Positions 38,257-49,515 of a DNA stretch of 64,000 nucleotides are shown piece after piece. Location of the stretch: NCBI RefSeq assembly GCF_963576545.1, contig NC_083646.1, forward strand, positions 10,622,991-10,686,990, given 5' to 3'. Source of the stretch: Limanda limanda (lineage: Eukaryota; Chordata; Actinopteri; Pleuronectiformes; Pleuronectidae). Every line of letters starts with the position of its first letter. Within the stretch, counting starts at the first letter, position 1. Under the pieces are notes generated by a model. That model worked only from the letters and a program-made list of their open reading frames with translations, had not been told where the DNA came from and made no database searches. The position numbers and the translations under genes are program-made.

Positions 38257-40986
38257 ATGTCTTTGGAGTGTTTCATCTTTATTTTGATCACTTTTTTGAT
38301 GACAGGTAATTACATGTTTTCTTTTTAACACTAAGAAACTCTCAAATATGTTTTTTGTAAACTTTCTGAAATATATTTTGTATGTTTCTTCCCCAGGAGT
38401 TCAGTGTGAGGTGACAGAGGTGTTTGCTGAAGCGGGTTCTACAGCTGTACTGCCCTGTAAATACAGCCCGACATCCAATGTTTCTCCTGGTGTCATCTGG
38501 AGCAAAGCGGACAAAGGGTAAACTTTGTCCTTTTCGCATCTCACTCTCCTTTCACTTCCCATGTGTCTGCACTTAGATGACACTGTACTGTTGTGACACT
38601 TGTTACCACAGCACTGTCTGGAGAATGGAGAAGAGCGGGTTGCAGATGTGGGGCGTCAGCTGGTCACAGAAAGGGATCCAACGCGTACGGTGCCCCCACA
38701 CTCAGTTTGAAAGAGGCGTCTACAGCCTGCAAATCCACGGAGTGACGGAGGAGGATGGAGGAGTTTACTCCTGCAGGGTGAAGCAGGGAGGCCCAGTTGA
38801 AGAAACCGTGGTCATGCTCAGAATCATTACAGGTAATAGACATGTTGAAACGCTGAACTTTTACCTCTGCCCTTGGTCTGTAAGATTATGGCAAAACTTG
38901 ATGGAAGGATGTGGTATTGGTCAGGAAAGAAGATTTATTTTCTTTGACAAGCCAAGATAGAACATCTTTCAACATTTTTGTTTCGGATATTGATGTGAAA
39001 AAAATCGTGCATGTTTATGGGATTCATGACTGTGTATTCATGCAGCATAACCTTGCATTTGCTAAATAGTTGCAGAAGGTGCAACTGTTATGAAAGCCAT
39101 GCCAAGACAAACTAGTAAATCCACCAGATAGTGAAGATTTTTTAAAGCTTTATTACATTCCGAGGAAATCAATAATTTTTTTTTTTAACTGAGGACTTTC
39201 ATGTCTTTACAAGATGTTGTGTGATCATACAAATGCCTTTAATCTCATCCTCGCTTGTGTCCAACACAGTGTCCATTTCTCCATCGGTTCCGCTGTCGGG
39301 GAGGGACGTTTCACTCACTTGTCAGGTGACTCCTGGGTTTGATGGGTCGGCTGCTGTGCAGTGGATGTTGAACGACAGTCGATTTTCACGTGAGACCAGA
39401 GTCACCTCACCGGGAGACACGTTCAAAAGCATCGTGAAGGAGAAGGCATCCGCAAGGCTGACGGGGAACTGGACCTGTGTGGTGGGCTACAGGGGCAAAG
39501 AAGGCCGAGCTTCAGCAACTCTGACAGTGACAGGTGAGATGCTGGAGGAAAAAAATGCCTTGAGGATTTAAAGATTGTAAAAGTTGAAGCTGTGCATCGT
39601 ATTTCATCGATGGAGATGTTTCTGAAATGTACTTCTTTGCTGTATTTGAAGGAATCATCCAACCTCCATCTGACGACACCAAGGTGTATGCTGCTGTGGG
39701 ATGTGCAGTCACACTCCCCTGTGTCTTCTCCTCCGGGTTGTTCCCCTCTTCGCCACTCTGGGAGAAACTGCAGCCTGGCTCTCTTAATAAACAAGCTCCC
39801 AGCCGCTCTGCTCCCTCTTTTTCTCCATCCTCACCGTCCTCTCAGCTTCCCTGGGACAAATCTATCAGTTTGAAAGAGGTTGACCTGAAGGATGCGGGCA
39901 AGTACAGATGCTCTGGGACCATACAAGGACAAAGGCTCGCTCAAAACATCCAGCTCGTCGTCGCCAAAAGTAAGTTTACATGGATTCGGTTGAAGCTTTA
40001 AGTTAAATCCCCTGAATCCTTATTTTCTTTCACCGACTACAACTCATCTTATGTCTTGTGTTTCTCTCTCAGTTGACAGCAGCGTCCCGTCAAAGAAAAA
40101 GGGCTCCGTGATGCTGACCTGCAAAGTGTCTGACACGAGCGAGGTCACTGAATATGAATGGGTTCGTGTGACCTATGATCTCAATGGCACCGAGGCCTTC
40201 GGATCCATCCACAAGGGGAAGACTCCGAGTATCAGCCTGTTGTCAGAGGAGAGCTGGGGCACATGGGCATGTCGGTTCTCTGGCAAAGACGGCATTTTAG
40301 GAAACATAACGCACCATGTTCCAATGATGAGTAAGTTCTCTCCTCTTGATTTTGTTCTGCTGATATACTTGATTTTGGTTTTAAATGTCGTTTTCTGACT
40401 TTTTTTCGTTTTTTTCTTCTTCACAGGTGGTCTTAGTGGACCAAAATCGTCAAGTTTCTCACAGAACACCACTGCTGTGGTCGGGCTCAGTGTTCTCCTC
40501 GTCGCTCTGCTGCTGATTCTGGCTCAGATGTACAAGAACCACCGAAGGGTAAAGATCCATGTTTCATATTTAACCCTGTATTCAGTTTTACTGTCAAATT
40601 GACTTGTTTTCTTAATAGTTTGCAAATTCCTTACAATAATTTTTACAAGGGAGATTATAGCCTCTGTTTTGGGATGAGAGTCCAGAAATTAATTTGCATA
40701 AATAATTAATTACCATTATCTCACAGACAGATGTTTGATGTTATACAGAAAATAAGGAGTAAAACATAAGTACAAGACTAAATTGAACTGTAATAAATTA
40801 AATGGGCAACCATACGTAGATCTTTGATTCTACTTTGTGCTTCTTAGTCTAATATGTTTGCATCCCCTTTTCTCTGCTCCACAGAAGCAAGGCATCTTTC
40901 AGTACCCTGCGATGGAGACGATTATTCATACCGTCGCCAATGAGCGGGACGAGAGAGAAAAGCATCGAGTGAAAGTGTTACCGTAA
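38257..40986 (+). CDS. lag3: LAG3-like four-Ig-domain inhibitory receptor
   Basis: CD4-family membrane receptor; LAG3 binds class II MHC and restrains T cells. Eight exons close to 484 residues: 38257-38305 (signal), 38397-38517 and 38612-38832 (D1, split by an intron as in CD4/LAG3), 39270-39533 (D2), 39652-39969 (D3), 40073-40330 (D4), 40427-40548 (membrane helix ~427-446), 40885-40986 (tail). D3 keeps both Ig cysteines (VTLPC and AGKYRC), which CD4 D3 lacks, and begins with an IIQPPSDDTKVYAAVG-type strand like LAG3. The tail has no CxC Lck-binding motif. Its YPAMETIIH matches the position of the FSALE-type segment of mammalian LAG3, but there is no KIEELE motif or Glu-Pro repeat. Poly(A) signal AATAAA at 41276-41281. 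A fish CD4-like gene is the alternative. Confidence 0.75.
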
Positions 40987-41275
40987 AATCTATCTTCTGC
41001 AGGCATTGTGTTGCACAGGTTTTGAAATACTTTATGAGCAGACGTTGTAGCAGAATTGTTGTCAGTGATTGAATAAATGTGTAAATCAAATGTTTTACGT
41101 TACCATTTTGTTTCAGATGTAAATATTTTGTATTGTTCTATGTGAGTATTTGTTTGCATGTATAGTACATGCTGGAAAGAGAATGTTTTATACATAAAGT
41201 GCAGTGTTATTCTTTACATTGTATAAAATCTAAAGTTTTCCAATGAGAGAGAGGCATTGTCGGTGATATAAATTA

Positions 41276-41281
41276 AATAAA
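41276..41281 (+). terminator. Polyadenylation signal of lag3-like gene
   Basis: AATAAA lies about 290 bases after the stop codon. Confidence 0.6.
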
Positions 41282-41469
41282 GTCATTTATAAAAAAATGT
41301 TTCATTATTTTACAAAAACACTTGTACTACTATGTATGTAAAAATAACACATTATTATACATAAATTACAGCAATGATACATTCAGAATGAAGAAGCTGC
41401 TGAGCTGCGACATCCAGCCACAATGTTTATATTATTTTTATATAAAAGCTCAAATGTTTGAGATTTTCA

Positions 41470-41475
41470 TTTAAT
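41470..41475 (-). terminator. Possible ATTAAA polyadenylation signal of plekhg6
   Basis: The minus strand reads ATTAAA about 50 bases beyond the plekhg6 stop. The two convergent genes would end within about 200 bases of each other. Confidence 0.35.
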
Positions 41476-41522
41476 TGAATGCGTCCAGTTCATTGATTTG
41501 CAACTGTGGGTCAGTATTAGAC

Positions 41523-44409
41523 CTACACATGACTGCACTCCCCTTCTTCTTGCTCTGAAAAGTGAGGAACCTGCAATAAGGCCAGAGATCGGCTGATGCC
41601 CTCCAGAAGTCCTTCATCTCGAGGTTGTAAATGAACCATGACTTCGGCATCGTCAAAGCACCAGCCGGGCCAGTCCACATTTACGCCTTCTGAAAAGGCA
41701 ACGCTAAAGAAAAAGAGAGAAGTCATTATTTAGTATTTATAACATTTACCATACCCGAGTTCTATTCACTGATAAATACTTTACGAGTTCACCACTGATT
41801 CTCCTTACAGACACATCAAGATGGATAATACATTTAAATATCATTATCATAAGTGCATGGACTAAATGAAGAGAGGAATCTCCATCATGCCAAAAAGTAT
41901 AAAATAAAGTATTACACCAAAAAACACTAAATCATAGAATATTGCGATTATTTAATTTAGAGGCTAATCAAATAATAACCTATTGAGTTATATAAATTGT
42001 GGACTAACTACTGTACTTTAAGTTAAGTAGCAGAAAAAGATTAATGAAATAAAACAGAAAAGAACTTCACATTAAAAAACATTAAAAAACAATTCAGTCC
42101 TATTCAGTCATTTTTATGAATGATATTTACGTGTTTTCTTTGACACTGGAAGTATATATATTTATAGAGTTTTAAATATCTTCTTGTTTCAGATACTTCT
42201 TATAACCATAACTTATTTGTTAATATTAAGGTCATTGTAAGTGGCTTGATTGGCCACTAATGTCTTCTAGGAAATGTGGTATTTGGTGGGGTTTTTTTTC
42301 CAATAGCAGTGGACTTAGTCTCCATCCAACAAATGTATACATTTCCTAAACAACATGTTTACACATAATTAGTAACAGTACTTTTTGTCATACTAACCTG
42401 TTCCTGTTATCGTCTTCATCTCCGTCCACAAGCTGCTCTTTCCATCCTTTACTCACTGTGAGGGCTCGGTGTCTCATCAGCTCCACCTCCTCCTCCCACT
42501 CTGTGTCTCTGTCTCCATTGCTGGGTGATGGGGAAGATGCGGTGGAAAGCGAGGGGGAGGTAGGAGGATATCTTGACCTCAATTGGGCCATTTTCGAATT
42601 TCGCCCGCTCCTTCTCTCTTTGGCTCTTTCCAGAAGGCCATCCAGAGGAGAAGGGTGTCCGTTAGGGTAATGTCCTGGGATGGGAGGAGGTACATCTTGT
42701 TGTTGGTGTAAAGTGTAACGGTTAGTGGGGTGCAGAGAAAGTCCATGCCCTTCGATCATAATGTTAGGGATGGACGCGCTCCTTTGGGTTTTCATTTTGG
42801 GCCTTTTGCTGTGGAAGTTCCGTTCAGGCTCAGGCTCAGACCATGTTTCGGGATCTGGAGAGGCTCGATCATTCATGTGTCCAAACATGCCTTGGTTGGG
42901 CTTCAGGGAGCCCAGCTTGAGCACCCGGTGGGAATTTGAGCTTTTGTCAGAAGGAACAGAGTTTCTCTTGCTGTTTAGGCTGTAGTCTGATTCAGAGTTG
43001 GAAGAGGAGGCTGTCCAAGTCTCTCCTGAACCCTGGGAGAACTCCTTGGACATCCGAGTGGTGGGTGCCTGATTGATGCTGAGTGGCCTCCTCCTCCGTA
43101 ACACGGGTGACCTCAAATTTTTTGGGAACCCCTTAACCTCCGGAGATGTCTCGATGTCATCAGACTGGCTTTTGCTGGACTTTCTCACGTCTTGGTTCAC
43201 AGACTGGAAATCTCTCCTTGTCGATAACCCTCTATCCCCCAGTATTCCTTGAAGCCCAGGCCTTTCCCTGGACGTGGTTGGCTGGTAAGGATATGGTAAA
43301 GTGCTATGTTCATTTGTTGGGTAGTCAACATCTGGTAATCCACCTATTAAGCGATTGTGTGGTCTTAATGAATCTTCAGCAGCTCTATGAGTGAAAAGAT
43401 CCAGATTTGGGGTTGACTGTGGTCTTTGGTTAAAGGTCATCCTTCGCTCCTTTGTCATCTGAGTCTCGACTATTTTCTCTTCTTTCTTTGTGGGGTTCCC
43501 ATCTTGATCGCCTATTACCCCCATTTCTATCCATTCACTTTCGTTGAATGTTTGTTGTTGACCAGCAAAGCTCTTACGCTCATCTTTATGATTACTGTCG
43601 CTGGCTTGGGATCCAAAAAGAGTTAAGCTGGTGTTGTTAGTGTTAACGTCATCTGAAGGTTGATACGGATGCGCTCCCTCCGCTTCTTTAGATGCCAACA
43701 TCCCATTAATCGTCTGAGGGATGATCATTTCCTCATCAAGTTGATCCACAAAATGTTGTTCTCTTGTCTCCACATTATCCATTGTGGATTCTTTGATAGG
43801 TTTTGTTTCCAGTTGGTTTTTCCAGTTTTCCATTTGTCTGTTGTTCTCCATCATTCTCAGGTTTGCCAGTGTTCCCTGATAAAGTAACACAAAAAACTTA
43901 AAGTATTCAACAATGAGTGTGTTATTTTGAATATGGTTTCATATAACAAGACGACAGAAGCTACAGTCATGTGAGCAGCTCTGAGGCTAACATACCTTTG
44001 AGCTAAATGATACTCAGCATGGTAACACCGAAAATGTTAATGTGCTGATGTTAAATAATTTGCTGTGCTCAGCCATTTAGCCAGTTAGCATGCTAAATGC
44101 TTAATATTTGGTGCTAAATTCATACAATACAATTACATAAAAGTCAGAGGGTCACTTAAGTCATAACAAATCATTCAAAGTATGACATACTGTATGTGAT
44201 CTAATTTATCCAGGAACACATAGACTGTAAATAAAGATGAACGACATGACACCTCCCAAAAAGTAAAATCAAAGCATTTTGATCGCCACTTGGAAAAAGT
44301 CAACTCACGAAAACTCGTAAGAAATAAGTTTCCGGGAAACATGAGTGTCTGATCCAAATTTAATGGCAACCCTTGCCAACATTTCCTCCTGTGAACCAGC
44401 TGAACAAAA

Positions 44410-44484
<75 letters not shown>

Positions 44485-47400
44485 TTTATTCTCTAAAGCT
44501 ACACTGCTGGTGTTGCTTAATGTGGCCAAAACCCAACTGAAACTACTGTACCCATTCAAGCTTTGATCAGAAATGTCCGTTTTTACCTTGGCCTGGTGGA
44601 TGGTGGAGACCCATGTGGAGCAGCTCTCTGAGGTGCTGGCTGCAAAGATGTAGACATTCATAGTGCTCTGAAGTTCACCAACCTCCACAAGAACAAACGA
44701 ACCTGAGAGAAGAAGAGAAATTATAAAAAGAGATTTATGATGTGTATCGAAGTAGAATACACCTGGCTCAGTTTCTACAGGAGAATAATACTCACAGCCG
44801 TCTCTCAGTGCTGTGCAGGAAGTTCTGTCCAGGGCCAGAGGAGGTCGAACCACTTTCAGTCGCTCTCCTTTCTTCTGGACTTTGGTCATTAGAAGCACAT
44901 CTGAGAAAAGTAGAGCCACCACCTCCAGCTGCATGATACCATGTCCAAGGAAGCACAAGCAAGTAGAAAAGGGATGAAAAGGAGGCTCTGAAGAGACAGA
45001 TTTAAACGTCTTACAAAGAGTCCACAGGCTCGGCTCACCTTGTTGTCTTTTCTATCACGAATCTTCAAGTTCTCCTCCAGCAGCAGCCTGCGTACGACTC
45101 CAGGACCGACTCCTCTGACCGGGCAAGTTAGGTCAAACCGGCAGATCTCTCGGACATTCTGTCAAGGAAAATGCGTCATCCGAAATCATCACAGTATTCA
45201 TCATGTTAGAGTGGATGACATGCACAAACACACAAATCAAGAATGTGACATATTACCTTGTCAATTTCCTCACTTATTCCCTCCACCTCATATCCCTCCA
45301 CCCGCTGAGCAGAGATGGAGAGAGCCAGCTCCTCATCTTTGAGCTTCAGGTGGTCGTTGATACTTTCCAGGAAGCTGTTCACACTGGACAGCTGAAAAGA
45401 GGACGGACGGTTAGCGGGACTTTTGTTGCTCTGCAGAAGACAAACAGGTTACATGGTTTACTCGTGTCAGATCCTCACCATGCCTCTGAGCGTGTGCTGT
45501 ACATGAGGGTCCTGTGTGTTTCTGAGCACGGCTTTCAGCAGCAGGGGGTACTTTGTGATCCTCTGGTGGGGTTTGGCCTGCATGTCCCCAAGCCTCATCC
45601 GCTCACACTGAGGGTGAGTCTCCACCCACTGGGAGACGGAACCAAAAACACAAGGAATGGTCAATATAACAGAACCGAAAACATCTGTAATGAATTTAAA
45701 AGAGTGCCAAACAGCCTCATGCAGTAGATTAATGTGTATCTGGTCCTGCAGAATGTTTTGTTTTTACATTTCAATGTTTAAAATACTTTTTGTTTGCGCT
45801 TCTTGATTCACTGGAAAATTACATCTGAAAAACATCTTCCATTCTCCTCCAGTGTACTGGCGGTTGACAGAGCAGTCTGATATCTCACCACTTTGACACA
45901 TAAAACCCCATACACCAATACCACAACCACCAGAAGGTAAGTGAGATGTTTTTGTTTCAAATAACTCTGACGTCCAGACGCTTCAGCGCCCACCGATAGC
46001 ACCTCCTCGTATAATGTGTCCTTAACTGTTCAACAAAAACATATCACCTCCCACTCAGGGAGGCAAGTGTCAGGGTATGAAATGGAAGAGATGTGCACAA
46101 ACAAACTGTATAGTTATGGTACCTGGTTTGACACACAAGGCAGTGTTGAAAGCATTGTCAGATACAATATTTGTTTGTATAGAATTTTGCATAAAACATT
46201 TTAAATGATTGTTTTCTGCAATAAAAGGTCTGTGCCAGAAATATTTTATATTATTGTGACAAGCGGTTTTCCATCAGTATGTGGCTATGACACACGTCAC
46301 CCACAAGGTTGTGAAGACATCACAAACCACACAGGGGGCTCCAAGAATAGTTGGGCATTACAATGAACTCAGTGTATGCTTGTGAACCTTTAACCTTTAT
46401 CCTCAGTTAAATTGCATGTTGGTGTTGTATGTTGACGTTGCCTCACTGTACCTGAACATACGTGAGGAAATGCGGGTTGCCCTCCATCTGCCTGCGTGTG
46501 AACTCCAGGTTGTTCTCCTCCTCCCAGCAGTAATGCTGATAGGAGGAGAAACGCTCATGGAACTGAGGACCAAAACAAATACAGAAAATTAAAATTATAA
46601 GTAAAAGGCCTGCACTTCAAACTGTTACCAAAAATGTTTAAGATTGTGCTCATTTATTTCATTAAGGGAATTCTCAAATCTTATCTCATGTACAACTGAC
46701 TTCTCCTGCAGTTATTGTAACTGTTAGTTGACTTAACCCTAGTATTTTATTTAATCGTCAAAAATTATTGTTTATGACCTTTTCCCTTGTATTACTGTAT
46801 ATATATATATATATATTTATTTCATTCTTATTTATTTATTTTTTCTTTCAATGTATTAACTCTTCATTGTACCCTCAGCACCATTGTAAATGAGGGTCTT
46901 ATTCCTCAATGTGTTTTCCGTGGCTTAAATAAATAATCAATCATTACCAATTTCCTCACTTAAAGATCTGTTTAACTGTCATCACTTAGTCGTAACAGAA
47001 AATACTCAATCTACATCTACGTGTAATTCTCCCCAATAAACTCAGGGCTCGGGGCTTCGTGTTTTTTAAAGCATTTGTTAAGGTAACGTGTGCATAGATA
47101 CTTAGTTGGTTTCCTTTGCACACTCATGAATATGTGTGGATTATATCCTGACAGTGAGCTCTCACCTGCAGACAACCAGCCTCTAACCTCATGGGGTCAA
47201 AGGGCTGCCCTGTCCGGCGGACCTCCTGTAACATGGGATAAATCACCTCCTGCCAGAAGAGCTGGTGTGCACTGATGATGGAGGGGAGGTTGGAGAAGAG
47301 CAGCTGAGGTTTCACCTGTCACAGGAGGGAGACAAAACATGTTTAAAAAACCCTAAAGCCAAACCACCCTGCTTTGTGATATTTTCCACCTTCTCAGTGG

Positions 47401-49515
47401 AAATGTGTCGTGGCACATTTTCCGTCTGCCCTTGCTGTATTTCTGTATCAGCTTGAGCGGATGTTCTCATTGTGGCAGTAAAAGTGTGTCAATGCAGAAC
47501 AGTTGAAAATAGGCCTGTAGGTTGTTTGTGTGTTTTCAGTGACTGACCTCCTGGAGAAATCCTCTCTGATGCAGGTTGACAAGCGCTGCAACGACCAACT
47601 GTGAGAGGTGAACACAGCTCTGTTAAAAGAAAACATCCTGCGGAAAACCCCTCATCATCTCTGACATACGTAAGTATGAATCTGGAATTCAAATGAAGTG
47701 ATTCAAGGGGACATCTTACAGCTTTGATGATAATGAGCTTGTTGATGTAGGTGAGTTCAGTGTGGACAAACTCCCACAGCGCCTCCTGCTGGTGTCTCTG
47801 CATCTTAGACATGGTCTGAGCATGAAAATGAGGAGAGGAGCAGGAGGGAAAAGGAGGACAAGGAGACAAAAGTTAAAGACCCTTCCAGGAGATGTAAGAC
47901 CTTAGTGTGAATTTTACAGTAACAGCAGGAGATGATTTAAAGAAAGTGATGATAAACTACTATAGTGATCAAGGTGTCAGTTCATCTCTCACTTTGTGTG
48001 TTGCATTAATTTAGTAAGTAAGGTAAATGGTGCATTTTGGGGACTTCTTTTGGATGTGGACTTTAAGGCCTAGTGAGAAGCAGGATGGTGAATCTAGTTT
48101 ATACTCAGAATAAACAAAGGAACATGTCTGCCAGTTCAGCAGTGATGTGTTTTTAACAGATTTGGAACAGTGGAGGTCAATGGCACAAAGGAAAAAACTG
48201 TATCAGGCTTTAGCTTGTAAAGTAATACTTGTTATCATAATAAATTTAGTGTTAAGTGCTTGTTTTGGTCTTTTAAAATAAATGATTGACAAAAAGAAAG
48301 CCCCCGTACTGAATGAGAGTGAACTATATCCGTCCAGTTCTTCTCCAGTGTGGTTCCTTGACTCTCCTCCTTCCATTGCCACCTCAGACTGACTGGCACA
48401 GGGTAGGCCTCCAGATCCTGTTTCAACACATCCAGCTGACCTCGCTCCTGAGAGACACCCAGACAATAAAGAAAACAGAGAGGGGGGAAAAAGAGGAAAA
48501 TCTAATGTGATAATGAATCACTAATAACTTGGAAATGATGCTCAACAGTTGTTATGAATAATTGTGGTTTGTCGTTCATTGAAAAAAAAAAAAAAAACCA
48601 GCAGAGCAGAACAGATCGCTGCAGTTATTTGAGTGGGCGGACCAGGTTAGAGCAAGTCTGTATCTGTTTCCATGCATGTCAGCATGTAGTGTAACAAGCA
48701 GGAGACAGCATAATACCTCAGACACTGGGTTCTTGTCAGAGGCCACTCCCTGGTTGAACAGGACCTGTCTCAGTGCCGCTCGGGGCCTGGCTACTGCAGA
48801 AGTGCCTTTACTCTGTGTTGCAAAGTTGGTCACAACCTTCTGCTTGGTCCGCCTCTGGAAATTCAAACATTTGCACATTTCATCAGATGCCTTCCATGTT
48901 TTCAGAGGAACTATGTTGTACAACAAATGAATCACTTCCTTTTTTCTATAATATTTTTTACCATGGGAACTAGACGATCATGTGTGTAAACCTCAATGTG
49001 ACGTGTTGAGCTGCAGCTGCAGAAACCTCAATCTTATAAATACATTTTAGTGAGTAATCCAGTCATTAGATCAGTTACATCACTTAAACAGTTTTTTGTT
49101 GTAATGTTTAAAAGTTACTCTGGAAATAAAGACAGAAAAACTCATGAGAATAGTGATAATATTGGATAAATCAAAAGATATAAATAATCCTACATCAGCA
49201 GATTACATCTTCATTTTTCATAATTAAATATGAATAGTTGGACATATGAAAACTAAACACCTCAAACCTGTACTTGAATAAATGTGCATGTTTGAACCGG
49301 TTTGAACTCCATCACTGTAAATATCATATCTGCCCTGTGACACTTGCCTGGTAGCTCAGAGAATTGATCTTGTGTTTGTCTGCTGACCCCCTGTGGCGAG
49401 GGTTTATCTCTGCAGCTGCTGTCGTCCCATCCACAACGTCCGTCTCTCGGGCCTCTCCGTCCCTCGGCCTCTCCCCGTCCACACCGTCCCTCCACAGCAC
49501 CGAGCCGTCTTCCAT
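41523..49515 (-). CDS. plekhg6: RhoGEF with DH and PH domains (PLEKHG6-like)
   Basis: Dbl-family exchange factor for Rho GTPases. Thirteen exons on the minus strand close in phase to 1037 residues: 49515-49348, 48854-48717, 48447-48310, 47815-47720, 47315-47166, 46562-46452, 45628-45479, 45391-45257, 45158-45039, 44928-44796, 44702-44587, 43875-42398, 41703-41523. DH domain about 150-360 (EFVHTELTYINKL; MQAKPHQRITKYPLLLKAVL helix), PH about 363-485 (LLLEENLKI, VALLFSDVLLMTK, WVSTIHQAK). The C-terminal half is mostly one 1478-bp exon encoding a low-complexity Ser/Pro/Arg-rich region with PPIPGHYP. The first exon ends at a GC donor (CAG|GCAAGT). The start is the first ATG giving a clean frame (MEDGSV); the true start may lie upstream. 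It lies next to tnfrsf1a as in human, and is longer than the human protein. Confidence 0.85.
44411..44484. repeat. (AC)n microsatellite in plekhg6 intron
   Basis: About 74 bp of AC dinucleotides between the last PH exon and the large C-terminal exon. Confidence 0.95.

Noticed and set aside
38257..40986. Naming the four-Ig gene cd4
   Set aside because: D3 has both Ig cysteines and the tail lacks the CxC Lck motif; LAG3 fits better, though a phylogeny was not possible here.
44293..44402. Possible extra plekhg6 exon on the minus strand (reads EEMLARVAIKFGSD, ends at a GTGAGT-like donor)
   Set aside because: Neither possible acceptor gives a phase that joins both neighbours, while the PH exon at 44587 joins 43875 directly in frame. 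It borders a CA repeat.
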